A DNA stretch of 64,000 bases from Hymenobacter sp. GOD-10R (GTDB lineage Bacteria; Bacteroidota; Bacteroidia; Cytophagales; Hymenobacteraceae), in the NCBI RefSeq assembly GCF_035609205.1, contig NZ_CP141184.1, forward strand, positions 2,880,501-2,944,500, given 5' to 3'. The first letter of the stretch is position 1; every line of letters starts with the position of its first letter. The notes under the pieces were generated by a model. The model searched no databases, was not told the DNA's origin, and worked only from the letters and a program-made list of their open reading frames with translations. A program made the translations under genes and the position numbers. Of this stretch, positions 44,366 through 53,407 are shown in pieces.

Positions 44366-45718
44366 CTACTCCGAAAGTTTCAGTTTTTGAATTTGGTCTG
44401 CAAAATACGCCATTTTTTCCGGCTGGCGCACCATAAGCCGTTCATATATTTCTATAGCGCGGTCGTTTTTGCCTTGCCGCACCATGATGAGGGCCAAGCT
44501 CTCCGATGCTAACTCCGGCTCGGCGCGCGTGCTTTTTACAGACAAATCGGCCTGCTCGTTAGCAGCTGGCGGCGTAGGTACCGGCGTCTTCAGCCGCGGC
44601 TTGTTGCGCAAAAACTGAGAGATTATATCAATAGAGGTGCGAGTCGGTGCCGCGGGTAGCTGTGCTGCTAAATGCGCTAGGATCAGCGCATCAGGTTCGA
44701 AGCTGCCAGTAGGTAAGCTTCGCGTTAGTTCGTCTGGGCTTTGCAAGCAATACCCCATGCGGCTGCCTACACCTAAGCTATAACCCACATCGGCAACCCC
44801 GTAGAAAACGGGTGCTGTGACAGTTGTGTCCTCAGCATCAACTGTATCAAGCTCCTCCGCTTCTAACAGTTCGTATACAGGAGCAATAGGAGGCGTTGAC
44901 TCCATTAAGCCAAACTCAAATTGCGAAGAGCCGGCTTCGAGTGGCGGCCGGATAGGCGGCGCAATGGCAGGTAACAACTCCTCCGCTGATTGGACGGGTG
45001 ACTCAGCTTGTTCAACTTCTACTGCCATTGGTTCTTCAATCTCTGCTCCAGCTTCCTTCGAAATAGAAGGCACTTCTTTGGTTGTCTCCGAAGAACCCGT
45101 TGGCTGCTCTGTTAGAGCTATTTCCAAGTGGTCCGTTGATTCAGGAGGCGCGGCAACGGCGGAAGTGGTAAGTTCTTCGCTGGTAGTCTCCAGAAGCACG
45201 TTTACAGGTTCTTCTACTCCTGACGAAGTTGCTTCTTCAACTGCAAGGGCTGTAGTGACTACAGCTGTGTTTTCGTCAATTGCTACCTCAGTTTCAGAAT
45301 CTAACTCAACTGCGGCTTCGATGAAATCTGCTTCAGGGGCTGGTGCAAGAGCATCGATAGCGAACGGTTCGGGAGCTAGCGCTTGGGTAGTAGCCGTAGG
45401 CTCTGCTGATGCGGCAAGCACGACTATTTCGCTTGCTGGTAGTGCCGTATTGTCTACTTGCGGTGCAGCTAGTGCCGGGATAGGTGCTGTAAACTCAATG
45501 AGCTGCCGCAGAAGCTGCCGGTCAGTGGCATAGGTAGCGGCTCGCCGTAAGCGTTGGCTCGCTAACATACTGCCTCGATCGTGAGCGGCTTTCGCTAATA
45601 GTAAGTGAGCGGTCTGGCAGTAAGGGAAAGTAGTGGCGAGCTGCTCTAGCTCCCGGACTTTAGCGTCGGAAATCTCGCTTAGATGGTCCAGAACATGTAG
45701 CAGCGACGCACGGGTCAT
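44366..45718 (-). CDS. hypothetical protein in miaB-secG operon (tetratricopeptide-like ends)
   Basis: About 450 residues from ATG 45718 (MTRASLLHVLDHLSEI). The first 100 residues (KAAHDRGSMLASQRLRRAAT) and the last 60 (ALIMVRQGKNDRAIEIYERL) resemble helical TPR-type repeats. The long centre is acidic, Glu/Ala/Val/Thr-rich and low-complexity, probably disordered. No enzyme motif is present. The conserved position before secG suggests a link to export or the envelope. The gene touches secG with no gap, so translation is likely coupled. Confidence 0.75.
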   Translation of the reverse strand: MTRASLLHVLDHLSEISDAKVRELEQLATTFPYCQTAHLLLAKAAHDRGSMLASQRLRRAATYATDRQLLRQLIEFTAPIPALAAPQVDNTALPASEIVVLAASAEPTATTQALAPEPFAIDALAPAPEADFIEAAVELDSETEVAIDENTAVVTTALAVEEATSSGVEEPVNVLLETTSEELTTSAVAAPPESTDHLEIALTEQPTGSSETTKEVPSISKEAGAEIEEPMAVEVEQAESPVQSAEELLPAIAPPIRPPLEAGSSQFEFGLMESTPPIAPVYELLEAEELDTVDAEDTTVTAPVFYGVADVGYSLGVGSRMGYCLQSPDELTRSLPTGSFEPDALILAHLAAQLPAAPTRTSIDIISQFLRNKPRLKTPVPTPPAANEQADLSVKSTRAEPELASESLALIMVRQGKNDRAIEIYERLMVRQPEKMAYFADQIQKLKLSE

Positions 45719-45856
45719 AGTAAATAAGACTGAAGGGTAAGTGTTGAGTGTTGGTAGATCCGCTGGTTGCCTTACCGTGAGGTAAGCTCTGGTGTTGAGG
45801 CAACTTGTGGGCAAAAGTCAAAACTTAACCTCAAAACTCAACACTTCTGGCTTTCA

Positions 45857-46393
45857 TTACCAGTTGGCTACCGACTTGTTGAACACGTCGGTGATAATGT
45901 TGCGCAACACGTCGCGGGTAGCGGTGGGGTCGCTGTTGATGCTGGCAATGTCACGGCTAGCTGGGAAGTCGGCATTGCTTTGGAAAGTTTGCTCGAAGTC
46001 CTGCTTCGGGTCGCGGGCGTTAGTGAAACGCACACGTACCTGCACCGTTAGGCGGTTCACGCCAGCTTGGTCTACGTTGCCTTCCCGAGTAATGGCCGCC
46101 GGTGCAAAATCGTAAGCAACTATCTGTCCTTCAAACTGTAAGTCACCATCACGTGGCAACAATTTTAGCGTGGTATTGCGCTGGAAATAGTCTTTGAAGT
46201 TTTCCGTGAAGTTCTGCGCCAGGGCAGAAGGGCCATTGTTGGCGTTGTTCTGAAACGTCTGAATGGAGATGGTTTTGACCGTAGGGTCAATATTGGTCCC
46301 CGAAAATGAATAGATTTTGCAGCCACCTAGTATCGGCAGCAGCATTACGCATAGCCAACCGATAAGGCGCTGACTACAATTGTTCCAGGTCAT
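45857..46393 (-). CDS. lptE: LPS assembly lipoprotein LptE
   Basis: A 178-residue lipoprotein. The signal ends in ILGGC (Cys near 25), followed by KIYSFSGTNIDPTVKTISIQ and FQNNANNGPSALAQNFTENF, the pattern of LptE in Bacteroidota. It plugs the LptD barrel and helps place lipopolysaccharide in the outer membrane. Its start overlaps the end of the sigma-54 regulator gene by 20 bp, so the two are cotranscribed. Confidence 0.88.
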   Translation of the reverse strand: MTWNNCSQRLIGWLCVMLLPILGGCKIYSFSGTNIDPTVKTISIQTFQNNANNGPSALAQNFTENFKDYFQRNTTLKLLPRDGDLQFEGQIVAYDFAPAAITREGNVDQAGVNRLTVQVRVRFTNARDPKQDFEQTFQSNADFPASRDIASINSDPTATRDVLRNIITDVFNKSVANW

Positions 46394-47690
46394 ACTGCTT
46401 TAGTTTACGGTAGAGCGTGCGCTCGGAAATACCTAGGTCGTGGGCGGCGTACTTGCGCTTGTTGTGGTGTTTCTTGAGCGCCTTCATAATCATTTCCTTT
46501 TCCTTGGCTTCGAGCGACAACGTTTCCTCTTCGGTCTCGTGCGGAATGTCTTCCACCCGTTGGGCTTCGTCCTCAAAGTCGGCCGCTTCATCAACGGCTA
46601 GGTCCGGAATAAAGTATTCAGATGACGTATCCGGTGCAGCCGGCCGATTCAGCCGAGGATTGCCATCGTAAGGCGCTACGTTGAGGTTCGTGAACAAATG
46701 GCTGTTCTGCCGCAATAGTTCCTGCGCTTCCGCCGGACGTTGCCCAGCAGCTAGGTCAAGGACAAGCTTCTTCAGATCGGTCATGTCGCGGCGCATGTCG
46801 AACAGCACCTTGTAGAGCAAGTCACGCTCCGAGTAAGCACTATTACCCGCCCCATCGCCCGTGCTACCGGAACCTAGCAACATAGGCAAACTGCTACTTT
46901 GCTGGGCAGGCAAGTACTGGCGTAGACGGTTGGCGTCTACCTCTCGTTCCGTTTCCAAGACCGACATCTGCTCGGCAATATTCTTTAACTGCCGGATATT
47001 GCCGGGGAAGCGAAAACGCTGCAATTCTACTACTGCGTCGGGGGGTAAGCTGATGGGCTTGACGTGGTAGCGCTCAGCAAAATCCGTAGCGAACTTGCGG
47101 AATAATAAGTAGATATCATCCCCACGTTCACGTAATGGTGGAACTGTAATCGGCACTGTGTTCAGGCGGTAATACAGGTCCTCCCGAAACCGACCCTCGC
47201 GCACAGCATCCAGCAGATTCACATTGGTAGCCGCTACTACGCGCACGTCGGTCTTCTGGATTTTGGAAGAACCAACTCGGATGAACTCACCATTCTCTAG
47301 TACGCGTAGCAGGCGCGCCTGCGTACCTAGGGGCATTTCCCCAATCTCGTCGAGGAAGATGGTGCCGCCGTTTGTTACTTCAAAATAGCCCTTGCGAGCT
47401 TCATTCGCACCCGTAAAAGAGCCTTTCTCGTGACCAAAAAGCTCTGAATCAATGGTTCCCTCTGGTATAGCGCCACAGTTGATGGCAATAAATTGTCCGT
47501 GCTTGCGGGGCGAGAGGGCATGGATGATTTTGGAAAATGACTCTTTGCCCGAGCCACTTTCCCCCGTAATCAGCACCGTCATATCGGTGGGCGCAACCTG
47601 CGCGGCCACCTGAATGGCGTAGTTCAGCGAAGGCGCGTTGCCAATGATGCCGAAGCGCTGTTTGATGCTTTGTATTTCGGAAGGTGTCAA
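46374..47690 (-). CDS. sigma-54-dependent Fis-family regulator (no receiver domain)
   Basis: A 438-residue protein. An AAA+ domain begins almost at once: Walker A GESGSGKES (near 44), the sigma-54 loop GSFTGA (normally GAFTGA, near 93), FLDEIGEMPL (Walker B, near 115) and an arginine-finger region. The C-terminus is a Fis-type helix-turn-helix (YAAHDLGISERTLYRKLKQY). It has no N-terminal sensor, so it may be constitutively active or controlled by abundance. The only start before the conserved region is TTG at 47690, 12 nt after the upstream gene. Confidence 0.9.
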   Translation of the reverse strand: MTPSEIQSIKQRFGIIGNAPSLNYAIQVAAQVAPTDMTVLITGESGSGKESFSKIIHALSPRKHGQFIAINCGAIPEGTIDSELFGHEKGSFTGANEARKGYFEVTNGGTIFLDEIGEMPLGTQARLLRVLENGEFIRVGSSKIQKTDVRVVAATNVNLLDAVREGRFREDLYYRLNTVPITVPPLRERGDDIYLLFRKFATDFAERYHVKPISLPPDAVVELQRFRFPGNIRQLKNIAEQMSVLETEREVDANRLRQYLPAQQSSSLPMLLGSGSTGDGAGNSAYSERDLLYKVLFDMRRDMTDLKKLVLDLAAGQRPAEAQELLRQNSHLFTNLNVAPYDGNPRLNRPAAPDTSSEYFIPDLAVDEAADFEDEAQRVEDIPHETEEETLSLEAKEKEMIMKALKKHHNKRKYAAHDLGISERTLYRKLKQYDLEQL

Positions 47691-47701
47691 ATCTGGTCGT
47701 G

Positions 47702-48097
47702 TTAAAAGTCTGTTAGATTCCTTACAGTTATGCTAGGAAGCCTGTCTGTAAGTATTTCTAAACAGGAATTATCAGTTGCAATAACATAGTGCTCAGCGTT
47801 TGGCAGATAGGCTTCTAAAAGCACAGAATGCCAATGCGAGTTTTTGACTATGAATGTATTGCTAAGAGCTGGTCGTTGTTGAGATATTATCTCCCAGTAT
47901 TTCAACAAGTACTCTTCAGCAGCTACCTGATAAGGTCCGAAGCGTTCAAAGTGAAAATCATAAATAAGGTCTTTCGAGCACACACTGTAAGTCAGAGTCC
48001 ATTGTTTGACCTGGTAGAATAACCGAAGGTCATGTAACAGGCCAACATCTGAACAGGGTGTATTCCACCGTTCAAGAATCAATTGTGCTTCTTCCAT
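47702..48097 (-). CDS. orphan protein inside the miaB operon
   Basis: A 131-residue protein from ATG 48097 that I do not recognise. It has no signal or membrane segment; it starts MEEAQLILERWNTPCSDVGL and contains several aromatic, His and Cys residues (KNSHWHSVLLEAYLPNAEHY). Its DNA is visibly more AT-rich and less CTAG-rich than the genes on both sides. It sits between miaB and the sigma-54 regulator, which I recall as adjacent in relatives, so it is probably a recent insertion. Confidence 0.7.
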   Translation of the reverse strand: MEEAQLILERWNTPCSDVGLLHDLRLFYQVKQWTLTYSVCSKDLIYDFHFERFGPYQVAAEEYLLKYWEIISQQRPALSNTFIVKNSHWHSVLLEAYLPNAEHYVIATDNSCLEILTDRLPSITVRNLTDF

Positions 48098-48121
48098 GCG
48101 GAAGGGCGCTGCACAAACGAA

Positions 48122-49570
48122 CTAAACAGCTTCTCCTAGCAAGGCCGCGCCCGTCGTGCTGGTAGCCAGCACGTTGACGTAGTCTCCCTTCTGGAAATTG
48201 CCTCTCGGGAAAATAACTACCTGGTTTTGGCTGTTGCGGCCACTCAGATGTTCCTGGCTGCGCTTCGAGGTGCCTTCTACCAGCACCTGATGCACCCGGC
48301 CTACCATGCGAGCGTAGCGGGCGCGGGCATGTAACTGCTGGCGGTCGATGATTTCCTGCAAGCGGCGCTTTTTCACTTCTAACGGAATATCGTCCGCTAG
48401 CTTACGGGCGGCTAGTGTGCCCGGACGCTCCGAGTAGAAGAAGTTGTAGCCCATGTCATACTGCGCGAAGTCGAGCAGGCTGAGACTGTCTTGGTGTTCT
48501 TCCTCGGTTTCGGAGCAGAAGCCCGAAATCATGTCGGTGCTAATAGCGCAATCCTCGCCCAAGATGCGGCGGATAGCGCGCACACGCTCCTCGTACCAAG
48601 GCCGGTCGTAGGTGCGGTTCATCAATTTGAGAACCCGCGAGTTGCCGCTCTGGGCGGGCAGGTGGATGTACTTGCAGATGTTCTCATGACGTGCCATTGT
48701 ATGCAGCACCTCATCGGTGATGTCCTTAGGATGGGAGGTCGAGAAGCGCACCCGCAACGCAGGGCTTACCAGCGCCACGCGCTCCAGCAGCTGCGCAAAG
48801 TTGACATGTTCAGTGCCATCTTCGGAAGCCCATTTGTAGCTGTCTACATTCTGACCTAGCAGAGTAACTTCTTTATAGCCAGCAGCTACTAAGTCCTGGC
48901 ACTCGCGCACGATGCTGTACGCGTCGCGGCTGCGCTCACGGCCACGGGTGAACGGTACCACGCAGAAGGAACACATGTTGTCGCAACCGCGCATGATGCT
49001 CACAAAAGCTGATACACCATTGGAGTTCAGGCGCACAGGTGTGATGTCGGCGTAGGTTTCCTCGCGCGAGAGCAGCACGTTTACCGCTTTCTGGCCGCCA
49101 TCTACCTCGCTGATAAGGCGCGGCAGGTCGCGGTAAGCATCGGGGCCTACCACGAGGTCAACAATCTTTTCTTCCTCTAAAAATTTGGTTTTCAAGCGTT
49201 CAGCCATACAACCTAGCACGCCAACCAGTAGACCAGGATGCTGCTTCTTATGACCATTGATTTGTTTCAGGCGCATGCGCACCGTTTGCTCAGCCTTCTC
49301 GCGGATGGAGCAGGTGTTGAGCAGTACAAGGTCAGCGTCAGCGAGCTGTTCAGTGGTATCAAAGCCCTCCTCAAAGAGAATAGAGGAGACAATTTCAGAA
49401 TCGGAGAAATTCATCTGACAGCCATAGCTCTCAATATAGAGCTTGCGCTGCCGGCCCGTACGGGTGCCGGGACTCACGCGGACGGCCTCGGCCGGCTGGT
49501 GGGCTTCGGCCGTGGGTGCAGTCGATGAATCAAGAAAATCTAGGGTGATGAGTGGCTGCGACATAATCAT
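48122..49570 (-). CDS. miaB: tRNA ms2i6A37 methylthiotransferase MiaB
   Basis: A 482-residue radical-SAM methylthiotransferase. The N-terminal UPF0004 domain has [12 protein letters not shown] (near 49-60), a second Cys in [15 protein letters not shown] and a third in [10 protein letters not shown]; the radical-SAM cluster is [19 protein letters not shown] (CxxxCxxC, near 193-211); a TRAM domain ends the protein ([15 protein letters not shown]). It adds the methylthio group to i6A37 in tRNA. A MiaE hydroxylase that acts next on the same base is at 58608-59204. Confidence 0.96.
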   Translation of the reverse strand: MIMSQPLITLDFLDSSTAPTAEAHQPAEAVRVSPGTRTGRQRKLYIESYGCQMNFSDSEIVSSILFEEGFDTTEQLADADLVLLNTCSIREKAEQTVRMRLKQINGHKKQHPGLLVGVLGCMAERLKTKFLEEEKIVDLVVGPDAYRDLPRLISEVDGGQKAVNVLLSREETYADITPVRLNSNGVSAFVSIMRGCDNMCSFCVVPFTRGRERSRDAYSIVRECQDLVAAGYKEVTLLGQNVDSYKWASEDGTEHVNFAQLLERVALVSPALRVRFSTSHPKDITDEVLHTMARHENICKYIHLPAQSGNSRVLKLMNRTYDRPWYEERVRAIRRILGEDCAISTDMISGFCSETEEEHQDSLSLLDFAQYDMGYNFFYSERPGTLAARKLADDIPLEVKKRRLQEIIDRQQLHARARYARMVGRVHQVLVEGTSKRSQEHLSGRNSQNQVVIFPRGNFQKGDYVNVLATSTTGAALLGEAV

Positions 49571-49588
49571 TCAAACACAGAAGGACGG

Positions 49589-49625
49589 CAAAGGTACGTC
49601 TTTACCCCGAAAAATGACAGAATGG
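49589..49625 (-). promoter_or_regulatory. promoter region of the miaB operon
   Basis: On the minus strand TACCTTTG (49589-49596) fits the -7 box. In place of a -33 TTTG there is the word TGACAGAATGG (49615-49625, given on the plus strand), which also occurs before groES. Confidence 0.5.
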
Positions 49626-49720
49626 CAGAAACGTAATTATGCTGTAGGAGTACGCCGTGATGGATTCTTCGGCTGATGTAGCATGGCGTACATCAACACC
49701 AAGCGCACCTAGGCGCGTTT

Positions 49721-50998
49721 CTACGGGATATTGGTGCCGAGCACTGCCAGTAACGCTTTGGCTTTCAGCAAACACTCCTCATACTCGTGCTCCGGCACCG
49801 AGTCATAGGTGATGGCGCTGCCTACTTGGAAGCTAAGGTAGCCGTTGACTTTATTATACTGCAAAGAGCGAATAACGACGTTGAAATCGAAGTCTCCATT
49901 GGGCCAAATGTAACCTAGGCTGCCGCTGTAGAGTCCGCGCCTAGTGCGTTCGTACTGCTCTATGAGCTGCATGGCCCGTATCTTAGGAGCTCCCGTCATA
50001 GAACCCATGGGGAAGGTGGCACGCAACAGATCAACGAAATCATGAGCTGGGTGACGACGCGCTTGCACGGTCGAAATCATCTGCCAAACGTGGCGGAAGC
50101 TGTAGAGTCCGAAGAGTTCGGGCACCTGCACGGAGCCGGTGCGGGCCACGCGCGCGAGGTCGTTGCGAACCAAGTCCACGATCATCAGGTTTTCGGCGCG
50201 CTCCTTCTCATCATGCAAGAGCTGCTGGCGCAACTGCTCGTCTTGCGCTGGCGTGTCACCGCGTCGAATAGTGCCCTTAATAGGCTGGGAAAGAAGAGTA
50301 TCGCCATCCTGGCGTAAGAAACGCTCGGGCGAAGCGCAGAGCAGATAACGATCTTGCCACTTGTAAAAGCCGGCGAACGGTGTGGGCGAGATTCGGTTGA
50401 GCCGCAAGAAGGTGTCCACGGGCTCCAGGGCTACATGCTCAGCGTAGAATTCCTGACATAGATTGAGCTCGTATACTTCGCCATCTAAAATATCCTCGCG
50501 AATGCTGGCTACGGCTGCGAGGTACTCGTGTTTTGGCAAACGTGCTTGTATGCCTTGAATGCTGGGTTGGCTGATTTCGGTGGGAACGCAAGTCAGGATT
50601 TCGTCTAAAACGGTTGGTGGACCGTGAATTTCTACTTCTGTTCCGTGCCAGTAGAGCCAGATCTCAGGCTCAAAAAAATGAAGAGCCGGAAAACCTATGC
50701 CATCAAAATGACTGCTACTGAGTGCTTCAACCTCGTTCTTCAGGTCGTACGTAAGAAAACCGCAGCGCGGGGCTGTTGTCGGGTGTTGCAACCACGTGCG
50801 CAGCTCCTCTAATGACCTAGGTGCTACCGTCTCCGTTTGCCTGACCGCCAGCAACTGCTCGAATGACTCATGCGGATAGGCTAGCCCACTGGGCTCATAG
50901 TAAGCACAATAACGAAATTGTGCCGCCCAGTGCAGTGCCCGCTCCCGAAATTCGGCGGGCGAAATGGCCAAAGATTGAAGAGAAACTGTAGCTGCCAA
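49721..50998 (-). CDS. pabB: aminodeoxychorismate synthase component I PabB-like
   Basis: A 425-residue chorismate-binding enzyme. The conserved blocks are QPIKGTIRRG (near 236), DEKERAENLMIVDLVRNDLA (near 262-281) and PMGSMTGAPKIRAMQLIEQY (near 327-346). PabB with PabA makes 4-amino-4-deoxychorismate for folate; anthranilate synthase component I is the alternative, but its N-terminus and length suit PabB. There is no in-frame ATG before residue 200, and an in-frame stop lies at 51023-51025, so a TTG at 50998 must be the start. Confidence 0.85.
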   Translation of the reverse strand: MAATVSLQSLAISPAEFRERALHWAAQFRYCAYYEPSGLAYPHESFEQLLAVRQTETVAPRSLEELRTWLQHPTTAPRCGFLTYDLKNEVEALSSSHFDGIGFPALHFFEPEIWLYWHGTEVEIHGPPTVLDEILTCVPTEISQPSIQGIQARLPKHEYLAAVASIREDILDGEVYELNLCQEFYAEHVALEPVDTFLRLNRISPTPFAGFYKWQDRYLLCASPERFLRQDGDTLLSQPIKGTIRRGDTPAQDEQLRQQLLHDEKERAENLMIVDLVRNDLARVARTGSVQVPELFGLYSFRHVWQMISTVQARRHPAHDFVDLLRATFPMGSMTGAPKIRAMQLIEQYERTRRGLYSGSLGYIWPNGDFDFNVVIRSLQYNKVNGYLSFQVGSAITYDSVPEHEYEECLLKAKALLAVLGTNIP

Positions 50999-51040
50999 AG
51001 AAGCAGATTTATAGGCGAAAGGCTAGGTTTAGCTAAGGTG

Positions 51041-52591
51041 TCACTTCAAGCTGGCTAACGCAATTTTAGCTTTGGTGTCGGTGCTGTTTTTGTATTCGTG
51101 CTTGGGCGAGTCGAGCACCTTTTGGAAGTACACACGCGCTAGATGTAGTTCACCATTGACCTGACAAAGATAGCCCATTTGCAACGCAGCTTGCGGGGCG
51201 AAGTAGTAGGGTGCCTGCCCCGCCAACGCAATAGTGCGGGTGTAAAACAGGCGAGCCGAATCTAAGAGACCTAGGCCATGATAAGCGCGGGCGCGGCGAT
51301 AGGGCCATTCTAGCTGGTCGCGCAACGGCGTGGCGTTTACGGGAGAGAAGATCCGCAGTGTTGCCAACGCTTCTCGGTAGTAGCCACCATCGATTTGCAG
51401 GCGGGCACGGGTCAGTACGCGGTTCAAGGGTAATTCGTCATCGTAGAAGCGCTGTGCGTACGCGTCCTCCTCTACCACGGTACGACCGGTGGCATTGATC
51501 TGCTGGCGGTAACGGTCAGCGGCAGAGGTGTTGCCACCTAGCCAAGCCGCTAGGTAGAGCTTAAAGGCCGCGTCCTTGCGGTAGTGCTGACCGTGGTATT
51601 GTTCCAAAAATACCTGGTTGGCACGTTCAGCAGCGGCATATTTGCCTTGGTAAAGCAGCAAATCGGCAGCCATGTGGTGCAGGTAGGGAAGTAGCAGGTA
51701 GCTAGTACCTGCTGGTCGAGCACGGTAAGCCGCTAACGCCTGCTCCGTCTGGTGCTGGCGCTTGTGCAGGCTGATAGCTAAGTAGGTGTAGAGCAGATTG
51801 GTAGGCTGCTGCGCTGCCAAGCGTGTGAGTAACTGCGTAGCTTCCTCCGGCCGTTTATAATATGACTCCTGGATAAGAGCCAACAGAATCTGCGCTTCCG
51901 GTTGAAAATCGTTGGGGCGTTGCGCGGCCAGACCTAGGTTCTGTAGGCCAGCATCGGTGCTACCAGTTAAACCCAGCAGTTTCAGAAACCAACGGTAGCC
52001 TGGCGGAAGTGCGCCGATAAAAAACTGACACAAACCCAGCGTTTTCCGCGCCGGCAGAAAGTTGGGGTAGCGCTGCACCACGGCTTGCATCTGCAAATAG
52101 GCTTGGCGTAAGTTCCACGCGCCCTGTACTTCATGGCCAAACGTCACTTGGCTGGCCGCTTGGTGGAGCCGAATTTCCGCGGCTGCATAACGAGGCAGCG
52201 GGCCTTGTTCATTGGAGTGAGCTAGCTGCTCGAGCCGACGATCCTGCGCTTCCACAGCTTTTGCATAGCCTGCCGCCTCTTGGCTGATCATCAGCTCCGT
52301 GAAGTCGGCGCAATCGGCTACGAGTAAGGTGCTGGCGGCTGTGGGCGGCGCGGCGCGGAGAATGGTGCGGGCCGGTTCGGGGCGTAGTTTTAGTACTTCC
52401 GCGTAGGCTCGGCGTGCTTCGGGCAGGAGTTGACCGTTTGCAGGCGGTTCAACTAACGGCGCTTGCAAGGGTTCCCGCAGAGGTGCGCCGAGGGTTTCAC
52501 AGAGGTGCGCAAAGGTCGTAATTAAGACGAGCACGAGTGCCCTTTGCGTTCTTCTACGAAATACTCGGGGCACCTCTGCGGGAAACTCCAT
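51041..52591 (-). CDS. TPR-like hypothetical protein with repeat-derived N-terminus
   Basis: A 516-residue protein. From about residue 150 it is helical and TPR-like (YLQMQAVVQRYPNFLPARKT, LLYTYLAISLHKRQHQTEQA, YYREALATLRIF). A hydrophobic segment near the start (ALVLVLITTFAHL) may be a signal. Residues 1-40 (MEFPAEVPRVFRRRTQRALV and on) are encoded by an inverted-repeat element, so the native start is uncertain. It probably scaffolds protein contacts in the periplasm or cytoplasm. No specific role is known. Confidence 0.7.
   Translation of the reverse strand: MEFPAEVPRVFRRRTQRALVLVLITTFAHLCETLGAPLREPLQAPLVEPPANGQLLPEARRAYAEVLKLRPEPARTILRAAPPTAASTLLVADCADFTELMISQEAAGYAKAVEAQDRRLEQLAHSNEQGPLPRYAAAEIRLHQAASQVTFGHEVQGAWNLRQAYLQMQAVVQRYPNFLPARKTLGLCQFFIGALPPGYRWFLKLLGLTGSTDAGLQNLGLAAQRPNDFQPEAQILLALIQESYYKRPEEATQLLTRLAAQQPTNLLYTYLAISLHKRQHQTEQALAAYRARPAGTSYLLLPYLHHMAADLLLYQGKYAAAERANQVFLEQYHGQHYRKDAAFKLYLAAWLGGNTSAADRYRQQINATGRTVVEEDAYAQRFYDDELPLNRVLTRARLQIDGGYYREALATLRIFSPVNATPLRDQLEWPYRRARAYHGLGLLDSARLFYTRTIALAGQAPYYFAPQAALQMGYLCQVNGELHLARVYFQKVLDSPKHEYKNSTDTKAKIALASLK
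52473..52583. repeat. nested inverted repeat within a coding 5' end
   Basis: Outer arms 52473-52492 and 52564-52583 are inverted copies with one mismatch (TCCCGCAGAGGTGCGCCGAG). Inside, AGAGGTGCGCAAAGG faces CCTTTGCG. The words GCAGAGGTGCGC and ACGCAAAGG resemble intergenic repeats I recall from this phylum. The element covers the first codons of the TPR-like gene. Confidence 0.6.
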
Positions 52592-52600
52592 AAGCTCAAT

Positions 52601-52632
52601 AAAAAAGGAACGACCAAGGCCGTTCCTTTTTT
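52601..52632. terminator. terminator upstream of TPR-like gene
   Basis: AAAAAAGGAACG and CGTTCCTTTTTT arms around an 8-nt loop, ending the minus-strand zinc-ribbon gene. Confidence 0.8.
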
Positions 52633-52657
52633 GTTACAAGCGCTAGTAGCGTGAAAC

Positions 52658-53407
52658 CTAGGCTGCTTTAAAGTCAACGTCGGCGAGTACGCGGCCACAG
52701 TGCTCACACACGATAATCTTTTTGTGCGAGATAATATCAGCCTGGCGCTGAGGAGGAACGGTGTTGAAGCAACCGCCACAAGCGTCGCGCTTTACCGTCA
52801 CGACGGCGAGGCCGTTGCGTACGTTGCCGCGGATACGAGTGTAGGCCATCAACAAGCGGTCTTCGATGGGCTGGGTGGCTTTGCCACGCTCGTCCATGAG
52901 CGTTTTCTCCTCCGTTTCGCTTTCCGCTACGATGGTTTCTAACTCGCCTTTCTTGTTGGTTAGGTCTTTCTTGCGCTCTTCCAAGCGCTGCTTGGTGCCA
53001 GCTATTTCCGTGTTCTTCAGATCAATTTGGTATTGGGCCTCCTTGATCTTCTTCTCCGAGATTTGAATCTCTAGCTTTTGCAGCTCGATTTCCTTGGCAA
53101 TTGCCTCGTACTCACGGTTATTGCGTACGTTCTGCTGCTGCTCTTCGTACTTCTTGATGAGGCCTTCGGCATCTTTAGCAGCTTGCTTGCGCTGCTTGAT
53201 CTGATCGTTCAGACCAGCAATTTCTTCGTCGAACTTGCTAACGCGCACCTCGTAACCAGCAATCTCATCTTCCAGGTCGCGAACCTCTTCAGGCAGGTCG
53301 CCGCGCACGCGCCGGATTTCATCAAGTTGTGAATCAATGCGCTGCAGGTTCAGTAGGGCTTCCAGCTTACTGGCAACCGGGGTATCCGTGGAAGGATTAG
53401 AAATCAT
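52658..53407 (-). CDS. coiled-coil zinc-ribbon protein (DUF164/CT398-like)
   Basis: A 249-residue protein. Residues about 20-170 are long charged coiled coils (EEIAGLNDQIKQRKQAAKDA, KEIELQKLEIQISEKKIKEA). Residues about 205-243 carry a C4 zinc ribbon, CGGCFN and CEHCGRVL. It is cytoplasmic and proposed to bind nucleic acid or act as an adaptor; the exact role is unknown. Its start overlaps the end of the Nif3-like gene by 11 bp, which I recall as a common pair in Bacteroidota. Confidence 0.88.
   Translation of the reverse strand: MISNPSTDTPVASKLEALLNLQRIDSQLDEIRRVRGDLPEEVRDLEDEIAGYEVRVSKFDEEIAGLNDQIKQRKQAAKDAEGLIKKYEEQQQNVRNNREYEAIAKEIELQKLEIQISEKKIKEAQYQIDLKNTEIAGTKQRLEERKKDLTNKKGELETIVAESETEEKTLMDERGKATQPIEDRLLMAYTRIRGNVRNGLAVVTVKRDACGGCFNTVPPQRQADIISHKKIIVCEHCGRVLADVDFKAA

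Noticed and set aside
44817..45533. Plus-strand frame of 238 codons, Ser/Ala-rich
   Set aside because: Antisense to the acidic low-complexity centre of the gene before secG; the repetitive codons create the open frame.
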